Below the pieces are notes generated by a model. It was not told the DNA's origin. It saw only the letters and a program-made list of their open reading frames with translations, and made no database searches. 64,000 nucleotides of DNA from DATKYQ01 sp964640665 (lineage in GTDB: Bacteria > Myxococcota > B64-G9). Below are positions 52,218 to 61,057 of the stretch, piece by piece (position 1 is the stretch's first letter; every line of letters begins with the position of its first letter). The DNA is taken from contig CAZXHT010000011.1 of the NCBI GenBank assembly GCA_964640665.1, forward strand, positions 24,040-88,039. The letters are read 5' to 3'. A program made the translations under genes and the position numbers.

Positions 52218-53926
52218 GTGAAAAGCGTTGCCGAGCAGCTTTTGGAGCTTACAGAAAGGGAGAAAAAGGCACTTGAGATGGGCGGGGAGAAACGTGTCGC
52301 CAAACAGCACCAGGGCGGCAAGTTGACCGCCAGGGAAAGGCTCGATTTGCTTTTTGATCCAGGTACTTTCGCTGAAAACGACATGTTCATCAGTCACCGC
52401 TGCGTCGACTTCGGCATGTCGTCTGTGGACGTGCCGGNNNNNNNNNNNNNNNNNNNNNNNNNNNNNNNNNNNNNNNNNNNNNNNNNNNNNNNNNNNNNNN
52501 NNNNNNNNNNNNNNNNNNNNNNNNNNNNNNNNNNNNNATGTTCATCAGTCACCGCTGCGTCGACTTCGGCATGTCGTCTGTGGACGTGCCGGGTGACGGC
52601 GTGGTCTGCGGTCACGGCCTGGTCGACGGACGGCGCGTTTTCGCCTACTCGCAGGATTTCACCGCCCGGGCCGGCACCATGGGCGAGATGCAGTCTAAGA
52701 AAATATGCAAGCTGATGGACCTGGCGATAAAGACGGGCACGCCGATCATCGGGCTGAACGACTCGGGCGGGGCCCGCATCCAGGAAGGCGTCGACGCGCT
52801 GTCCGGCTACGGACAGATTTTCTACCGCAACTCAGTGGCTTCCGGGGTCGTGCCGCAAATCAGCGCCATCCTTGGCCCCACGGCGGGCGGAGCGGTCTAC
52901 TCCCCGGCCATGACCGATTTCGTATTCATGGTCAAGAACAGCTCCTACATGTTCATCACCGGTCCTCAGGTAATCAAGACGGTTACCGGCGAGGAGATCT
53001 CTTCTGAGGATCTCGGCGGGGCCATGACTCACAACTCGAAAAGCGGTTGCGCCCACTTCGCCTACGAGAACGACGAAAGTTGCATATCGGGCATCCGCAG
53101 CCTGCTTGCCTATCTGCCGTCCAACAACCTCGACGATCCACCGCAGACAAAAAGCTCCGACGATCCCGGTCGCTCGGTGCCCGAACTGGACAAGATCGTG
53201 CCGGACAGCGCCCGCCAGGGCTACGATATGCGGATCGTGATCCGCTCGCTGGCAGACGACGGGATTATGTTCGAGCCGCATGAACTCTACGCCCAGAACA
53301 TCATTGTCTGCTTCGTGCGCCTGGGTGGCATGCCGGTTGGCGTGATCGCCAACCAGCCGACTGTCATGGCCGGTTGTCTGGACGTCAACGCATCCGACAA
53401 GGCAACTCGCTTCATCCGTTTCTGCGACGCCTTCAACATCCCGTTGCTGACCATCACCGACGTGCCCGGCTACCTGCCCGGATCGAGCCAGGAGTGGAGC
53501 GGCATCATCCGGCACGGGGCCAAGCTCTTGTGGTGTTACTCCGAGGCCACCGTGCCCAAGATAACCCTGATTACCCGCAAGGCCTACGGAGGCTCCTACC
53601 TGGCCATGTGCTCCTCCGACCTCGGGGCCGATTGCGTCTACGCCTGGCCGACGGCCGAAATCGCGGTCATGGGCGCCGAGGGGGCCTCGCGGATTATATT
53701 TCGCAAGGAGATCCAGGCTGCCGAGGACAAGGATGCAAAGTTCTCGGAAAAGGTCGCCGAGTACGAGGGCCTGTTCAACAATCCATACATAGCGGCCAAG
53801 CGGGGATACATCACGGGAGTGATCCAGCCGCGAGATTCGCGCCGCAAGATCATCGAAGCACTCATGATGTTACGCGACAAGCGCGAACAGCGACCGCCCA
53901 GGAAGCACGGCAACATTCCCGTGTGA
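52218..53926 (+). CDS. Biotin-dependent acyl-CoA carboxyltransferase/decarboxylase subunit (PccB/MmdA type), split by an assembly gap
   Basis: Start GTG at 52218 with AGAGGAGG upstream. The reading is interrupted by 100 N at 52438-52537 flanked by an exact 55-base duplication. Removing the gap and one copy gives a clean 517-residue protein. The two crotonase-fold carboxyltransferase halves are visible: LNDSGGARIQEGVDAL and PTAGGAVYSPAMTDF, then DVPGYLPGSSQEWSGIIRHGAKLL and RKAYGGSYLAM. The ending RPPRKHGNIPV is typical of PccB/MmdA. It would transfer CO2 between biotin and propionyl/methylmalonyl-CoA. No biotin carboxyl carrier or membrane decarboxylase subunit is in the window. Confidence 0.9.
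52383..52592. other. Scaffold gap (100 N) flanked by a 55-bp exact direct duplication
   Basis: Bases 52383-52437 are identical to 52538-52592, and the 100 N between (52438-52537) are a placeholder. The duplication lies inside one gene, and collapsing it restores the frame. This is a scaffolding artefact in which two overlapping contig ends were not merged; it is not a biological repeat. Confidence 0.95.
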
Positions 53927-53931
53927 CGATC

Positions 53932-54624
53932 GTGAAACTCTCGGCGACAGCCTGCGTCCTGTTTTGCCTGCAGTGGATGCCCGCTATAGCCTTCGCACTT
54001 CCTCCCGAGAAGGTGGTAATTCTGGCGACCGGCGATGCCCGTTACGTGAAAGCCGCCTATGGAAGATGGGAGGTTATAAGTACCGATGAGAAGGTTGCCC
54101 GGGCCGGCTACTTCAAGCCCAACGAGGTGTTGATCGAGGCCGGCAAGCCTGGCACCGCGCTGATCTCGCTGAACAACGATATTATCAACCAGTTCCTGGT
54201 CTGGAAGGTTATTGTCGGCGACAAGCCGACTGCCGAACGGCCGGATCCCTCGGTGTTGGCAGGACCTTGCGGTTGCGGCCGGGACGGAAGTTATCCTGTT
54301 AGCTGCACCGTCAAGAACACAGCCTGCCTGGATGCTTTGCGCGAGCTGTTTACAAAAAGCGACCTGAGCACCGAGGACGTGCGGGTGATATACGGGATCC
54401 CGGCGGCCCAGGCGCTTCTGAAACAGATGCAGATCGCCGTAGAGAAAGCCGGTTATGATGGCGTGGAACTAGCCCTGGTGGGCGCCAACCTGCGGGTCAA
54501 GGCCGCTGTCGCTGACGAGAATGAACGCCGCAAGCTGCTGCTGCTGGTTTACCGCAACATGATAGGCAAACTGGTCCTGGATGACAAAATCGTGGTTGCC
54601 AAGCCGAAACAACAGGTTCGTTGA
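53932..54624 (+). CDS. Exported secretin-N-like (T2SS/T3SS pilus N-domain) protein
   Basis: 230 residues from the GTG at 53932; a GTG at 53923 overlapping the previous stop is possible. A signal peptide ends near AIAFA. Residues ~28-105 resemble the N-terminal domain of CpaC/T2SS-T3SS pilus proteins (ARAGYFKPNEVLIEAGKPGT, ALISLNNDI). A Cys-containing loop (CGCGRDG, CTVKNTACLDAL) and a second domain follow (VRVIYGIPAAQALLKQM, BON-like). The secretin barrel domain is absent. It is probably periplasmic, and it runs close behind the carboxyltransferase without an obvious metabolic link. Confidence 0.65.
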   Translation: MKLSATACVLFCLQWMPAIAFALPPEKVVILATGDARYVKAAYGRWEVISTDEKVARAGYFKPNEVLIEAGKPGTALISLNNDIINQFLVWKVIVGDKPTAERPDPSVLAGPCGCGRDGSYPVSCTVKNTACLDALRELFTKSDLSTEDVRVIYGIPAAQALLKQMQIAVEKAGYDGVELALVGANLRVKAAVADENERRKLLLLVYRNMIGKLVLDDKIVVAKPKQQVR

Positions 54625-54633
54625 AGCACAGCT

Positions 54634-55014
54634 TCAAGGCGGAGGCGGCTGGGTTATGGGGCGCGAGATCTCGGCCAGGAAGTGCTGTAAGCGCTCAAAG
54701 TCGTCGTCGCAAAAGGCGATAAATTGTCCCCCGTGGCGGTAGCCCTTTTTCCCGCCGTCCTGCCATACCACCCGGCAGCGGGACTCCACGGGAGGGGGGC
54801 CCTTACCACGCGAAACGTAGATCCACACGCCGACCTCGCTGTCCTTTGCCAAGCGCCTGGGGATCTCGAAGCACACGCCGTCTTCAGAGATGTTGTTCGT
54901 CCAGGAGTGAAAGCTCTCGCCCGTCTGGATGTCTATTTTCAGGCGCACCTTGTGACGCACGAAGCGGCGATGATAAGGATGACTTTCCCGCTCGCCGGAG
55001 GTGTCATTGCCCAT
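54634..55014 (-). CDS. PilZ-domain protein
   Basis: 126 residues from the ATG at 55014, chosen for the GGGGGAG upstream. It carries RRFVRHKVRLKIDIQ (R-x3-R region), NNISEDGVCFEIP (the D/N-x-S-x3-G region of PilZ) and a beta-barrel end with RCRVVWQDGG and GGQFIAF. Canonical PilZ c-di-GMP receptors have RxxxR and D/NxSxxG; both are recognisable. It would act as a cytoplasmic c-di-GMP effector. It is convergent with the secretin-N-like gene and divergent from the gene at 55150. Confidence 0.82.
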   Translation of the reverse strand: MGNDTSGERESHPYHRRFVRHKVRLKIDIQTGESFHSWTNNISEDGVCFEIPRRLAKDSEVGVWIYVSRGKGPPPVESRCRVVWQDGGKKGYRHGGQFIAFCDDDFERLQHFLAEISRPITQPPPP

Positions 55015-55087
55015 GGTCTCCCCCAGATGAGTGGCACCGTGAATATTACACCTGGAAAGTAGCATGACAGGGATGCCGTGGCAAGCG

Positions 55088-55117
55088 TTGACAACCCCGA
55101 AGCCGGCAGAATAGACT
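55088..55117 (+). promoter_or_regulatory. Sigma-70-like promoter upstream of the 55150 gene
   Basis: TTGACA at 55088-55093 and TAGACT at 55112-55117 with 18-base spacing, 32 bases upstream of the ATG at 55150. It matches the -35 consensus exactly. Confidence 0.5.
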
Positions 55118-55149
55118 GCTTGCAGAAATATACGTTACCGGGAGGATTG

Positions 55150-56490
55150 ATGCGTGCCTGTATATTGTGGGCTATTCTAATTGCTCTTTTGTATGCCGGG
55201 CCGCTGGCACGGGCGCAGTCTGTAGACAAGTCCGAAATACCCTGGCTGGCCGTCATGGTGTTGCCGGGGACGGATCTCAGTCCCACAGATCGGCTACCGG
55301 TTCAGAGTGCTTTGATCTCCCGCGCACTGAGCTACAGTGGTGAGGGTCTGGCCTGGCAACTGATGGCCTTCTCGCCGCTCGAGTCGCCCCGCCAGGAAGG
55401 CGAGGTGCTGCTCGAAGTCAGCCGCTTGGCTGAAGAGGGTAAAAAATCATATCGCTACCTGAAGCTCGACGAAGCGCGCAAGGTATTCAGCGCGGCGGGC
55501 GAGCTTTTGGAGAGTTCCCCGCCGGCACACTGCGACCCCGGCATGATGTCCAAGATGTACTTCTACTGGGCCCGCGCCGCACTTGACGACGGCGATGAAA
55601 GCGGTGCCCAGAGTCTCCTGACACAGATCGGCCGATTCGACTCCGAGGCCGGGCCCGACCCGGCAGTGATGCCCCCGAACCTAGTGGCCACCTATGACAT
55701 TGCCTTAGAAGACCTACGCCGCAAGCCTGAAGCGAAGATCTTGCTCGAGATAACACCCGGCAACGGCGATCTATTTGTGAACTGTGTCGCCAAACCAGCC
55801 GGGGTCGTCCAGATCAAGGGACATGTTGGAGAGAAGTTCTGGTTGGTGGCCAAGATCGAAGACGGCACCTACCGTGGTAGTTTCACTTTCACAGATGGCC
55901 CCCGCAGGACACTCAAGATTTTCGGCGGCAGGGTCGGTGACGCTGCGCGCATCGCAGATCACCTGCTCGGGTTGGGAAGGTCCAAGCCGACCATCGGCCT
56001 GCTCAAGAGTTCCGCCAACGATGACCTGGGAGCCATTTCAGAGATCCTCCACGTGAACGTATTCCTGGTGGCCGAGGTAAAGGCGAATGCCGAGGGCTCG
56101 AAAGCGCTGCGCCTGGGACTGTACGTGCCCGACAAGGGTATGATCGGCCCGGTACATAATGTTCCGCTCGATAAGAAGGGGCACCCGAATGGCGCCGAAC
56201 TTTCCACAGCGCTGGAAGTGTTGGCGAGATCCATGAGGTCGCCCAGCATGATTGCGGCCTTGTCGGTGAAAAGCAAGCCGCAGGCCGACCAGGTAATCAC
56301 GACGGCCGTGGCACAGCTTCCTCAGAAAGACGAGATCAGCGAACGAACTCCCTGGTACCAGAGTTGGTGGTTCTGGACCGCCGCCGGGGTTCTGGTGGCC
56401 GGCGCGGTCACAACAGGCGTGATCCTGGGAACCATGGACTCGGGAGAGTCGCCCTCGGGCCAGGTCATCCTGACCGTCAGCCCGCCATAG
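55150..56490 (+). CDS. Exported protein with C-terminal transmembrane anchor, unknown function
   Basis: 446 residues from the ATG at 55150 (GGGAGGATTG upstream); the longer frame from 55078 contains the promoter. A signal peptide ends at ARAQ. Residues 25-395 contain a nucleotide-free alpha/beta part with TPR-like helices (EEGKKSYRYLKLDEARKVF) and a PEGA-like beta segment (LLEITPGNGDLFVNCVAKPA). A second alpha/beta part follows, and a single TM lies near the end (WWFWTAAGVLVAGAVTTG). It resembles large-periplasmic-domain proteins of myxobacteria of unknown role. Confidence 0.6.
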   Translation: MRACILWAILIALLYAGPLARAQSVDKSEIPWLAVMVLPGTDLSPTDRLPVQSALISRALSYSGEGLAWQLMAFSPLESPRQEGEVLLEVSRLAEEGKKSYRYLKLDEARKVFSAAGELLESSPPAHCDPGMMSKMYFYWARAALDDGDESGAQSLLTQIGRFDSEAGPDPAVMPPNLVATYDIALEDLRRKPEAKILLEITPGNGDLFVNCVAKPAGVVQIKGHVGEKFWLVAKIEDGTYRGSFTFTDGPRRTLKIFGGRVGDAARIADHLLGLGRSKPTIGLLKSSANDDLGAISEILHVNVFLVAEVKANAEGSKALRLGLYVPDKGMIGPVHNVPLDKKGHPNGAELSTALEVLARSMRSPSMIAALSVKSKPQADQVITTAVAQLPQKDEISERTPWYQSWWFWTAAGVLVAGAVTTGVILGTMDSGESPSGQVILTVSPP

Positions 56491-56523
56491 TTTCGAAAAT
56501 AGGACAGATGACGGGAGGAAAGC

Positions 56524-57576
56524 ATGAGCAAGAAGCCACTGTGTCTTGTCACTGGCGCCTGCGGATTCATGGGAACCCACATGCTCGAGGTGCTGCACGA
56601 GGCCGGTTATCCGGTCAGGGCCACGGATTTGCCGTCGGCCTGGCCGGACGACGATCGCAAGCGGGGCTTGTTTCCATCTGTCGCCCGCTCGCTCGACATC
56701 GAGTTCGTCGGCGCCGACGTGACCAACCCGCAGTCGCTTACGGACATCGTCAAGGATGTGGAGATCATCTTCCACATCGCCGGGCTCTTCAAATACTCGG
56801 CGGGCTGGGACGCCCTGCGGGCCGTGAACGAGGACGGCACGCGCAACCTGATCGAGGCCGCGCTGGCCGACGGCAATCTCAAGCGCTTCATCATGTGGGG
56901 CGCCGGGGGAGTCTACGGCATCCCCACGCCGGATATGCTCCCGCTGACCGAGGATATGCCCACTGACCCGCCCAACAACTACCTCAAGTCGAAAGACCTG
57001 GCCGAAAAAGTGGTCATCGAGATCTGCGAGCAGAAGAAGATTCCCTACGCCATCCTGCGGCCGACTACGGTCTACGGCCCGCGTGCGGTCTACGGCGGCG
57101 GGCAACTGGTGATGGGCCTGGCCAAGATGAACCCGTCAATGGTGCCGGCCAACTTCACGGCCCGGGTTCCCTTCATTCACGTACGCGACGTGGTGGGAGC
57201 CGCCCTGCACCTGGCAGAGCATGAGGGCGAGATCAAGGGTCCCTATAACGTCAACGACAACAGTCAGATGACCCAGGTAGAGTTGGTGCGTTATTTCGCC
57301 CAGATGACGGGGCACGTCTTCGTCAAGCTGCCGCCGGTTCCGGTCGACTTCATCAGGGCGGGCGTCGGCAAGGTGGCCAACTCGGTCGAGTACGTGGCGC
57401 GCGACGTATTTCACATCCCGAGCCCCGTGGAAGCCGATACAATTCAGTACCTCAATCGCGACTTTACCTATTCAAACGACAAGCTCAAGGCGACCGGTTA
57501 CAAGTTCATCTACCCCGATCCGCGACCGGGGCTGCGCGATACGCTGGTCTGGTACCGTGACGAAGGCTGGTTGTAG
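56524..57576 (+). CDS. NAD-dependent epimerase/dehydratase, 3-beta-HSD-like extended SDR
   Basis: 350 residues. Extended SDR with the Rossmann motif VTGACGFMGTHM, an acidic residue DLPSAW for NAD binding, and the catalytic Y-x3-K in NNYLKSKDLAEK. It also has the downstream AILRPTTVYGPRAVYGG and FIHVRDVVGAALHLAE. The sequence is closest in style to 3-beta-hydroxysteroid/cholesterol dehydrogenase-like or NAD-dependent sugar epimerase enzymes; the substrate cannot be fixed. GGGAGGAAAGC precedes the ATG. It is followed 30 bases later by a small gene on the same strand. Confidence 0.85.
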   Translation: MSKKPLCLVTGACGFMGTHMLEVLHEAGYPVRATDLPSAWPDDDRKRGLFPSVARSLDIEFVGADVTNPQSLTDIVKDVEIIFHIAGLFKYSAGWDALRAVNEDGTRNLIEAALADGNLKRFIMWGAGGVYGIPTPDMLPLTEDMPTDPPNNYLKSKDLAEKVVIEICEQKKIPYAILRPTTVYGPRAVYGGGQLVMGLAKMNPSMVPANFTARVPFIHVRDVVGAALHLAEHEGEIKGPYNVNDNSQMTQVELVRYFAQMTGHVFVKLPPVPVDFIRAGVGKVANSVEYVARDVFHIPSPVEADTIQYLNRDFTYSNDKLKATGYKFIYPDPRPGLRDTLVWYRDEGWL

Positions 57577-57606
57577 TCTTCCGGCCTGGATGAAAGGAGC
57601 GCTTCA

Positions 57607-58140
57607 ATGACAAGGGAAAAACTCGACTACCTGATGCTGGCTTCTTCGGACGACTCGTTGCTCGAAGAGGTCATGCTCTCGGGAACGGCTCCCGATACCG
57701 ACAAGCTTGTCGGCTGGGAGTTCAAGGGCTACAACTCGATGGATCTGACCACCGTCCTGGGCTTCAGAAAGTTCAAGAAGGGTTTCTACTCGGACGGCGA
57801 GGCCGTGCACGGCTACAACGTCAAGATCAAGCAGTCCGGGCTGATCGATCCATGGGTGGATGTTCTTAAAAAAGGTGAGTCGATCAAATTCGGCTGGTAT
57901 GACGTCTACCCCGTGCGGGCGGAGGAGAGGGATAGCCTTTATACGAACGCGTTGCTGCTCAACTACAACGCCGATCGAAACCCCAAGGTGGATCCCAGCC
58001 GCTTCCTGCGTGATTACCTGGTACAGGTGCATCCCGGGAACCCCGACCTGTTACTGGGCAAGGCCTACGTGGCCGTGGGTCCCAAGCGAGTCTTTGTCTC
58101 CTACTTCGTCCTCGAACGCGAGAACGAATCGACTCTGTAA
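57607..58140 (+). CDS. Hypothetical 177-residue protein
   Basis: 177 residues with a GAAAGGAG Shine-Dalgarno. Composition is soluble, with FKGYNSMDLTTVLGFRKFKKGF near 40-60 and paired aromatic/charged strands (KFGWYDVYPVRAEE). There is no signal peptide and no cysteines. It lies immediately after the epimerase/dehydrogenase gene and may be co-transcribed. I do not recognise a family. The start looks secure. Confidence 0.6.
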   Translation: MTREKLDYLMLASSDDSLLEEVMLSGTAPDTDKLVGWEFKGYNSMDLTTVLGFRKFKKGFYSDGEAVHGYNVKIKQSGLIDPWVDVLKKGESIKFGWYDVYPVRAEERDSLYTNALLLNYNADRNPKVDPSRFLRDYLVQVHPGNPDLLLGKAYVAVGPKRVFVSYFVLERENESTL

Positions 58141-58212
58141 GGCCCAAGGGCTTCTTCATGTATAAAATCTTTGCCCCCTCTGGGGGTGATGATATATACA
58201 CATTTGTAAACT

Positions 58213-59832
58213 ATGAGCTTCTGCCCAAAATGTGGAACCGAGGTTCAGGAGGGCGGGAAATTCTGTCCCGCCTGCGGCGCCGCTGTCGGTCCTGCGGCCC
58301 CACAATCTCCGTCGTCGTCGGATGACTACATCGGGCGCAAACTGGACAATAAGTTCTTGATCGAAGAACTGCTTGGTGTGGGGGGCATGGGCAAGGTCTA
58401 CAAGGCGACCCAGCTCAGCCTGGACAAGGCTGTTTGCGTCAAGGTGTTGCGCTCGATCATGATGGCCGACGAGACACTGGTGGGCCGCTTTCACCGCGAG
58501 GCGCGCGCCGCCAGCCGTCTCAACCATCCCAACTCGATCACCGTGATCGATTTCGGGCAGGACAAGCAGGGCGGTTCACTCTACCTGGCCATGGAGTTCG
58601 TGCCCGGCAAAGACCTCGGGAAGGTGATCCACAACGAGCGGCCGCTTTCTGAAAAACGCATCGTCAATATCATGGACCAGGTACTCTCGGCGCTGGCCGA
58701 CGCACATGCCGCCGGCATCGTGCATAGGGATCTCAAACCCGAAAACATCATGGTGACCGACTTACGTGGCACCAAGGATTTCGTCAAGGTGCTCGATTTC
58801 GGGATCGCCAAGATCCAGGAGGGCCCGGCCAACGAGCCCGGCCTGACCCAGGTCGGCATGGTTTGCGGCACTCCCGAGTACATGTCGCCCGAACAGGCCC
58901 GCGGCGAGGTGCTCGACGCGCGCAGCGACGTGTACGCCGCCGGGGTAATCCTCTATCAGATGGTGGTAGGCAAGATACCGTTCTCGGCGCCCACCGCCAT
59001 GGGCATCGTCACCAAGCACCTGACCGAGCCGCCCGTGCCGCCCAGCCAGGTGGAAGGTATTACGGTTTCCCCGGCTCTAGAGAAAGTCATCCTCAAGGCG
59101 ATGAGCAAGGATCGCAACGGCCGCCAGCCGACCGCTTTAGCCTTGCAGCAGGAACTCAACGCCGTGCTGACTCAGAAGACGGCCTTCGCTCAGCAGGCTC
59201 CCCTGGGAAACAGCTTGTTCGACGACGCCGGGCCTGAGACGAAGATGAGAGAGCCGCCGGTCGAGACAAACAAGCAGGTGCTGGGGTCTCCAAGCGCGCC
59301 GTCAGGATCGCACGCCTGGTTGTGGATCGTGCTCGTCCTGGTTCTCGTTGCCGGAGCGGCTATGGCGGGATACTTCTTGTGGTGGCTTCCTAAGCAAGAG
59401 AATCAGGGTGGTGTCGACGCAGGCGGCGTTGCATATTCGGCCGACGCGGGCGCGATGGTTGAAGAACCCGCCGGCTTGATAATTGACGCAGGGACGCGAC
59501 CGAGCCCGGAACTCGATGCAGGCACGGCCCAGCCCGCGGTCGATCACGGCCCGCCGCCGCCCGCAGTGCAAGAAGTTCCCGAAAGCGCCATCAGGTATTA
59601 TAAGGCCGGCAAGGAGCTGATGGTACGCAGCAAGCTTAAAAAGGCCATCAAGGCCTTCGACAAGGCGATCAAGAAATATCCCGGCTATGCCGCGGCCTAC
59701 AAGGCGCTCGGCACCTGTCACATGCAGTTGGGCAATATCCGCCTGGCCAAGAAGAACTACGGCCTATATCTCATAAAAGCCCCCGGCGCGCCGGACGCCG
59801 CGGATATCAAGGATCTGATCGAATCGTTCTGA
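58213..59832 (+). CDS. Ser/Thr protein kinase with N-terminal zinc ribbon and C-terminal TPR sensor
   Basis: 539 residues. An N-terminal double-CxxC zinc ribbon (C4, C7, C18, C21) precedes a Hanks-type kinase (~38-320): Gly-rich loop GVGGMG near 55-60, Lys77, HRDLKPEN at 171-178, DFG at 195-197, CGTPEYMSPEQAR and DARSDVYAAGV. One transmembrane helix (~368-391) is followed by a Pro/Ala linker and a TPR-like C-terminal domain (~466-539). The zinc ribbon resembles that of the FHA protein encoded just downstream on the opposite strand. It is a cytoplasmic-facing kinase that may sense extracytoplasmic signals. Confidence 0.9.
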   Translation: MSFCPKCGTEVQEGGKFCPACGAAVGPAAPQSPSSSDDYIGRKLDNKFLIEELLGVGGMGKVYKATQLSLDKAVCVKVLRSIMMADETLVGRFHREARAASRLNHPNSITVIDFGQDKQGGSLYLAMEFVPGKDLGKVIHNERPLSEKRIVNIMDQVLSALADAHAAGIVHRDLKPENIMVTDLRGTKDFVKVLDFGIAKIQEGPANEPGLTQVGMVCGTPEYMSPEQARGEVLDARSDVYAAGVILYQMVVGKIPFSAPTAMGIVTKHLTEPPVPPSQVEGITVSPALEKVILKAMSKDRNGRQPTALALQQELNAVLTQKTAFAQQAPLGNSLFDDAGPETKMREPPVETNKQVLGSPSAPSGSHAWLWIVLVLVLVAGAAMAGYFLWWLPKQENQGGVDAGGVAYSADAGAMVEEPAGLIIDAGTRPSPELDAGTAQPAVDHGPPPPAVQEVPESAIRYYKAGKELMVRSKLKKAIKAFDKAIKKYPGYAAAYKALGTCHMQLGNIRLAKKNYGLYLIKAPGAPDAADIKDLIESF

Positions 59833-59852
59833 TGGTTTTTCCGGCCCGGGAC

Positions 59853-61034
59853 TCAGCCCATCTCGATCCTGAAGACTTCCTCACCGGCCATGATCTCGTC
59901 GCCGTTTTGCAACCTGACTGCGTCACGGATTCGTACGAAGACGCCCGATGCGCCCGTGGCCGACACTTCGAGACCGGCTGAACGCAAATGCAACTCGAGG
60001 TGTCGCGGGGCCATTCGGCTATCGCCGGGGAAGTTGACGTCGCAGTCACGCTGCCCGATGGTGACGTTGGGGCCCGAGCGCAGGATGACTGGACCGGCCA
60101 GCAGACCTTTCTTCCGTGAGGCATACACAACCCTCAGGGCGATGAACAGTTGGTGCGAGGGCGGGCCGCCGTAGTGACTGGTGTCGGTCGAGCGCGGCGT
60201 CCTGACGTCGGTTGTCGGGCCGCCCAGGCCCAGCAGGATGATGCGCTGGCTGCCGGCGATCAGCTCGGTTCCCTGGTGCAATTCGCTTTGCCCGCGGACA
60301 CGCAGGAATGTACCGTTCAGGCTCGAGTCGTCCGCGACGATCAGCCGACCCGCTTCTATCCTCAGGGTCATGTGCAATGGAGAAAGGAATGGATCCTCTG
60401 CAATATTGATAAGCGCTTTGCCCCGGCCGATGCTGATCCCCTGTGGGCCTACCGGGTAGGTCGAATCCTCCCGGCCGTAGCCGCGAACCAGCCGCAGGCG
60501 AACAGACATGTCGGCCGTCTGAGCGAGGTCCGGCCTGGATTGCGAAAGTTTGCGGCCGCAGGCCAGGCAAAAGACCGCCCCGGCCGGCAGCCTCGCCTGG
60601 CAGAAAGGGCAGCTGGCGCTGCTTACGGGCGTGGCGACCGCCGCCGGCATCCGTCCCGTTGCCTTCTTCGCGCGCGGCGCCTGCTTACCGGGGACGGCGA
60701 CAGAAGGTGGCGCCGCCGCTGACACGGGAACTGTATCGTGGCCGGTTCGGGGAGCCGGCAACCCTTCGGGCTTGGCCTCGACGACAGTTTTTTCGGAGCG
60801 CTGTTCGACAGCCGGGGTCGATACGGCGTCGAGGAATCCGGACAGGCCCGAGAGAGCCTGTCCGCAACGTATGCATTTCTTGGCGCTGGCTTCGTTGTAG
60901 GTGTCGCAGGCCGGACAGACGATGCCGGCTTCCAGCAGTGTGTCCAGCTCTAGTGGGCCCAGCGGTTTGCCGCATGAAGCACATGTCGTCTCGGAGGGGC
61001 TGTTTTCAAGGCCGCAGTGTGGACAGACCGGCAT
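59853..61034 (-). CDS. Zinc-ribbon/double-FHA-domain protein
   Basis: 393 residues from the ATG at 61034 (AAGGGAG upstream); the longer upstream frame is unsupported. Three CxxC...CxxC ribbons lie at the N-terminus and middle (near 4-21, 39-57 and 140-160). Two FHA domains follow: ~180-260 with GISIGRGKA, SPLHMTL and SSLNGTFLR, and ~300-393 with VTIGQRDCDVNF, APRHLEL and QNGDEIMAG. FHA domains bind phosphothreonine, so it is a natural partner of the neighbouring kinase at 58213. A Pro/Ala-rich linker separates the parts. Confidence 0.85.
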   Translation of the reverse strand: MPVCPHCGLENSPSETTCASCGKPLGPLELDTLLEAGIVCPACDTYNEASAKKCIRCGQALSGLSGFLDAVSTPAVEQRSEKTVVEAKPEGLPAPRTGHDTVPVSAAAPPSVAVPGKQAPRAKKATGRMPAAVATPVSSASCPFCQARLPAGAVFCLACGRKLSQSRPDLAQTADMSVRLRLVRGYGREDSTYPVGPQGISIGRGKALINIAEDPFLSPLHMTLRIEAGRLIVADDSSLNGTFLRVRGQSELHQGTELIAGSQRIILLGLGGPTTDVRTPRSTDTSHYGGPPSHQLFIALRVVYASRKKGLLAGPVILRSGPNVTIGQRDCDVNFPGDSRMAPRHLELHLRSAGLEVSATGASGVFVRIRDAVRLQNGDEIMAGEEVFRIEMG

Positions 61035-61057
61035 TATTATTTTCTCCCTTGGGCAGG

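Noticed and set aside
52438..52537. Insertion or mobile element in the carboxyltransferase gene
   Set aside because: The interval is only N and is bordered by an exact 55-base overlap, so it is a scaffolding gap.
52218..53926. Glutaconyl-CoA decarboxylase alpha subunit (GcdA)
   Set aside because: The collapsed length of 517 residues and the RPPRKHGNIP ending fit PccB/MmdA better than the longer GcdA.
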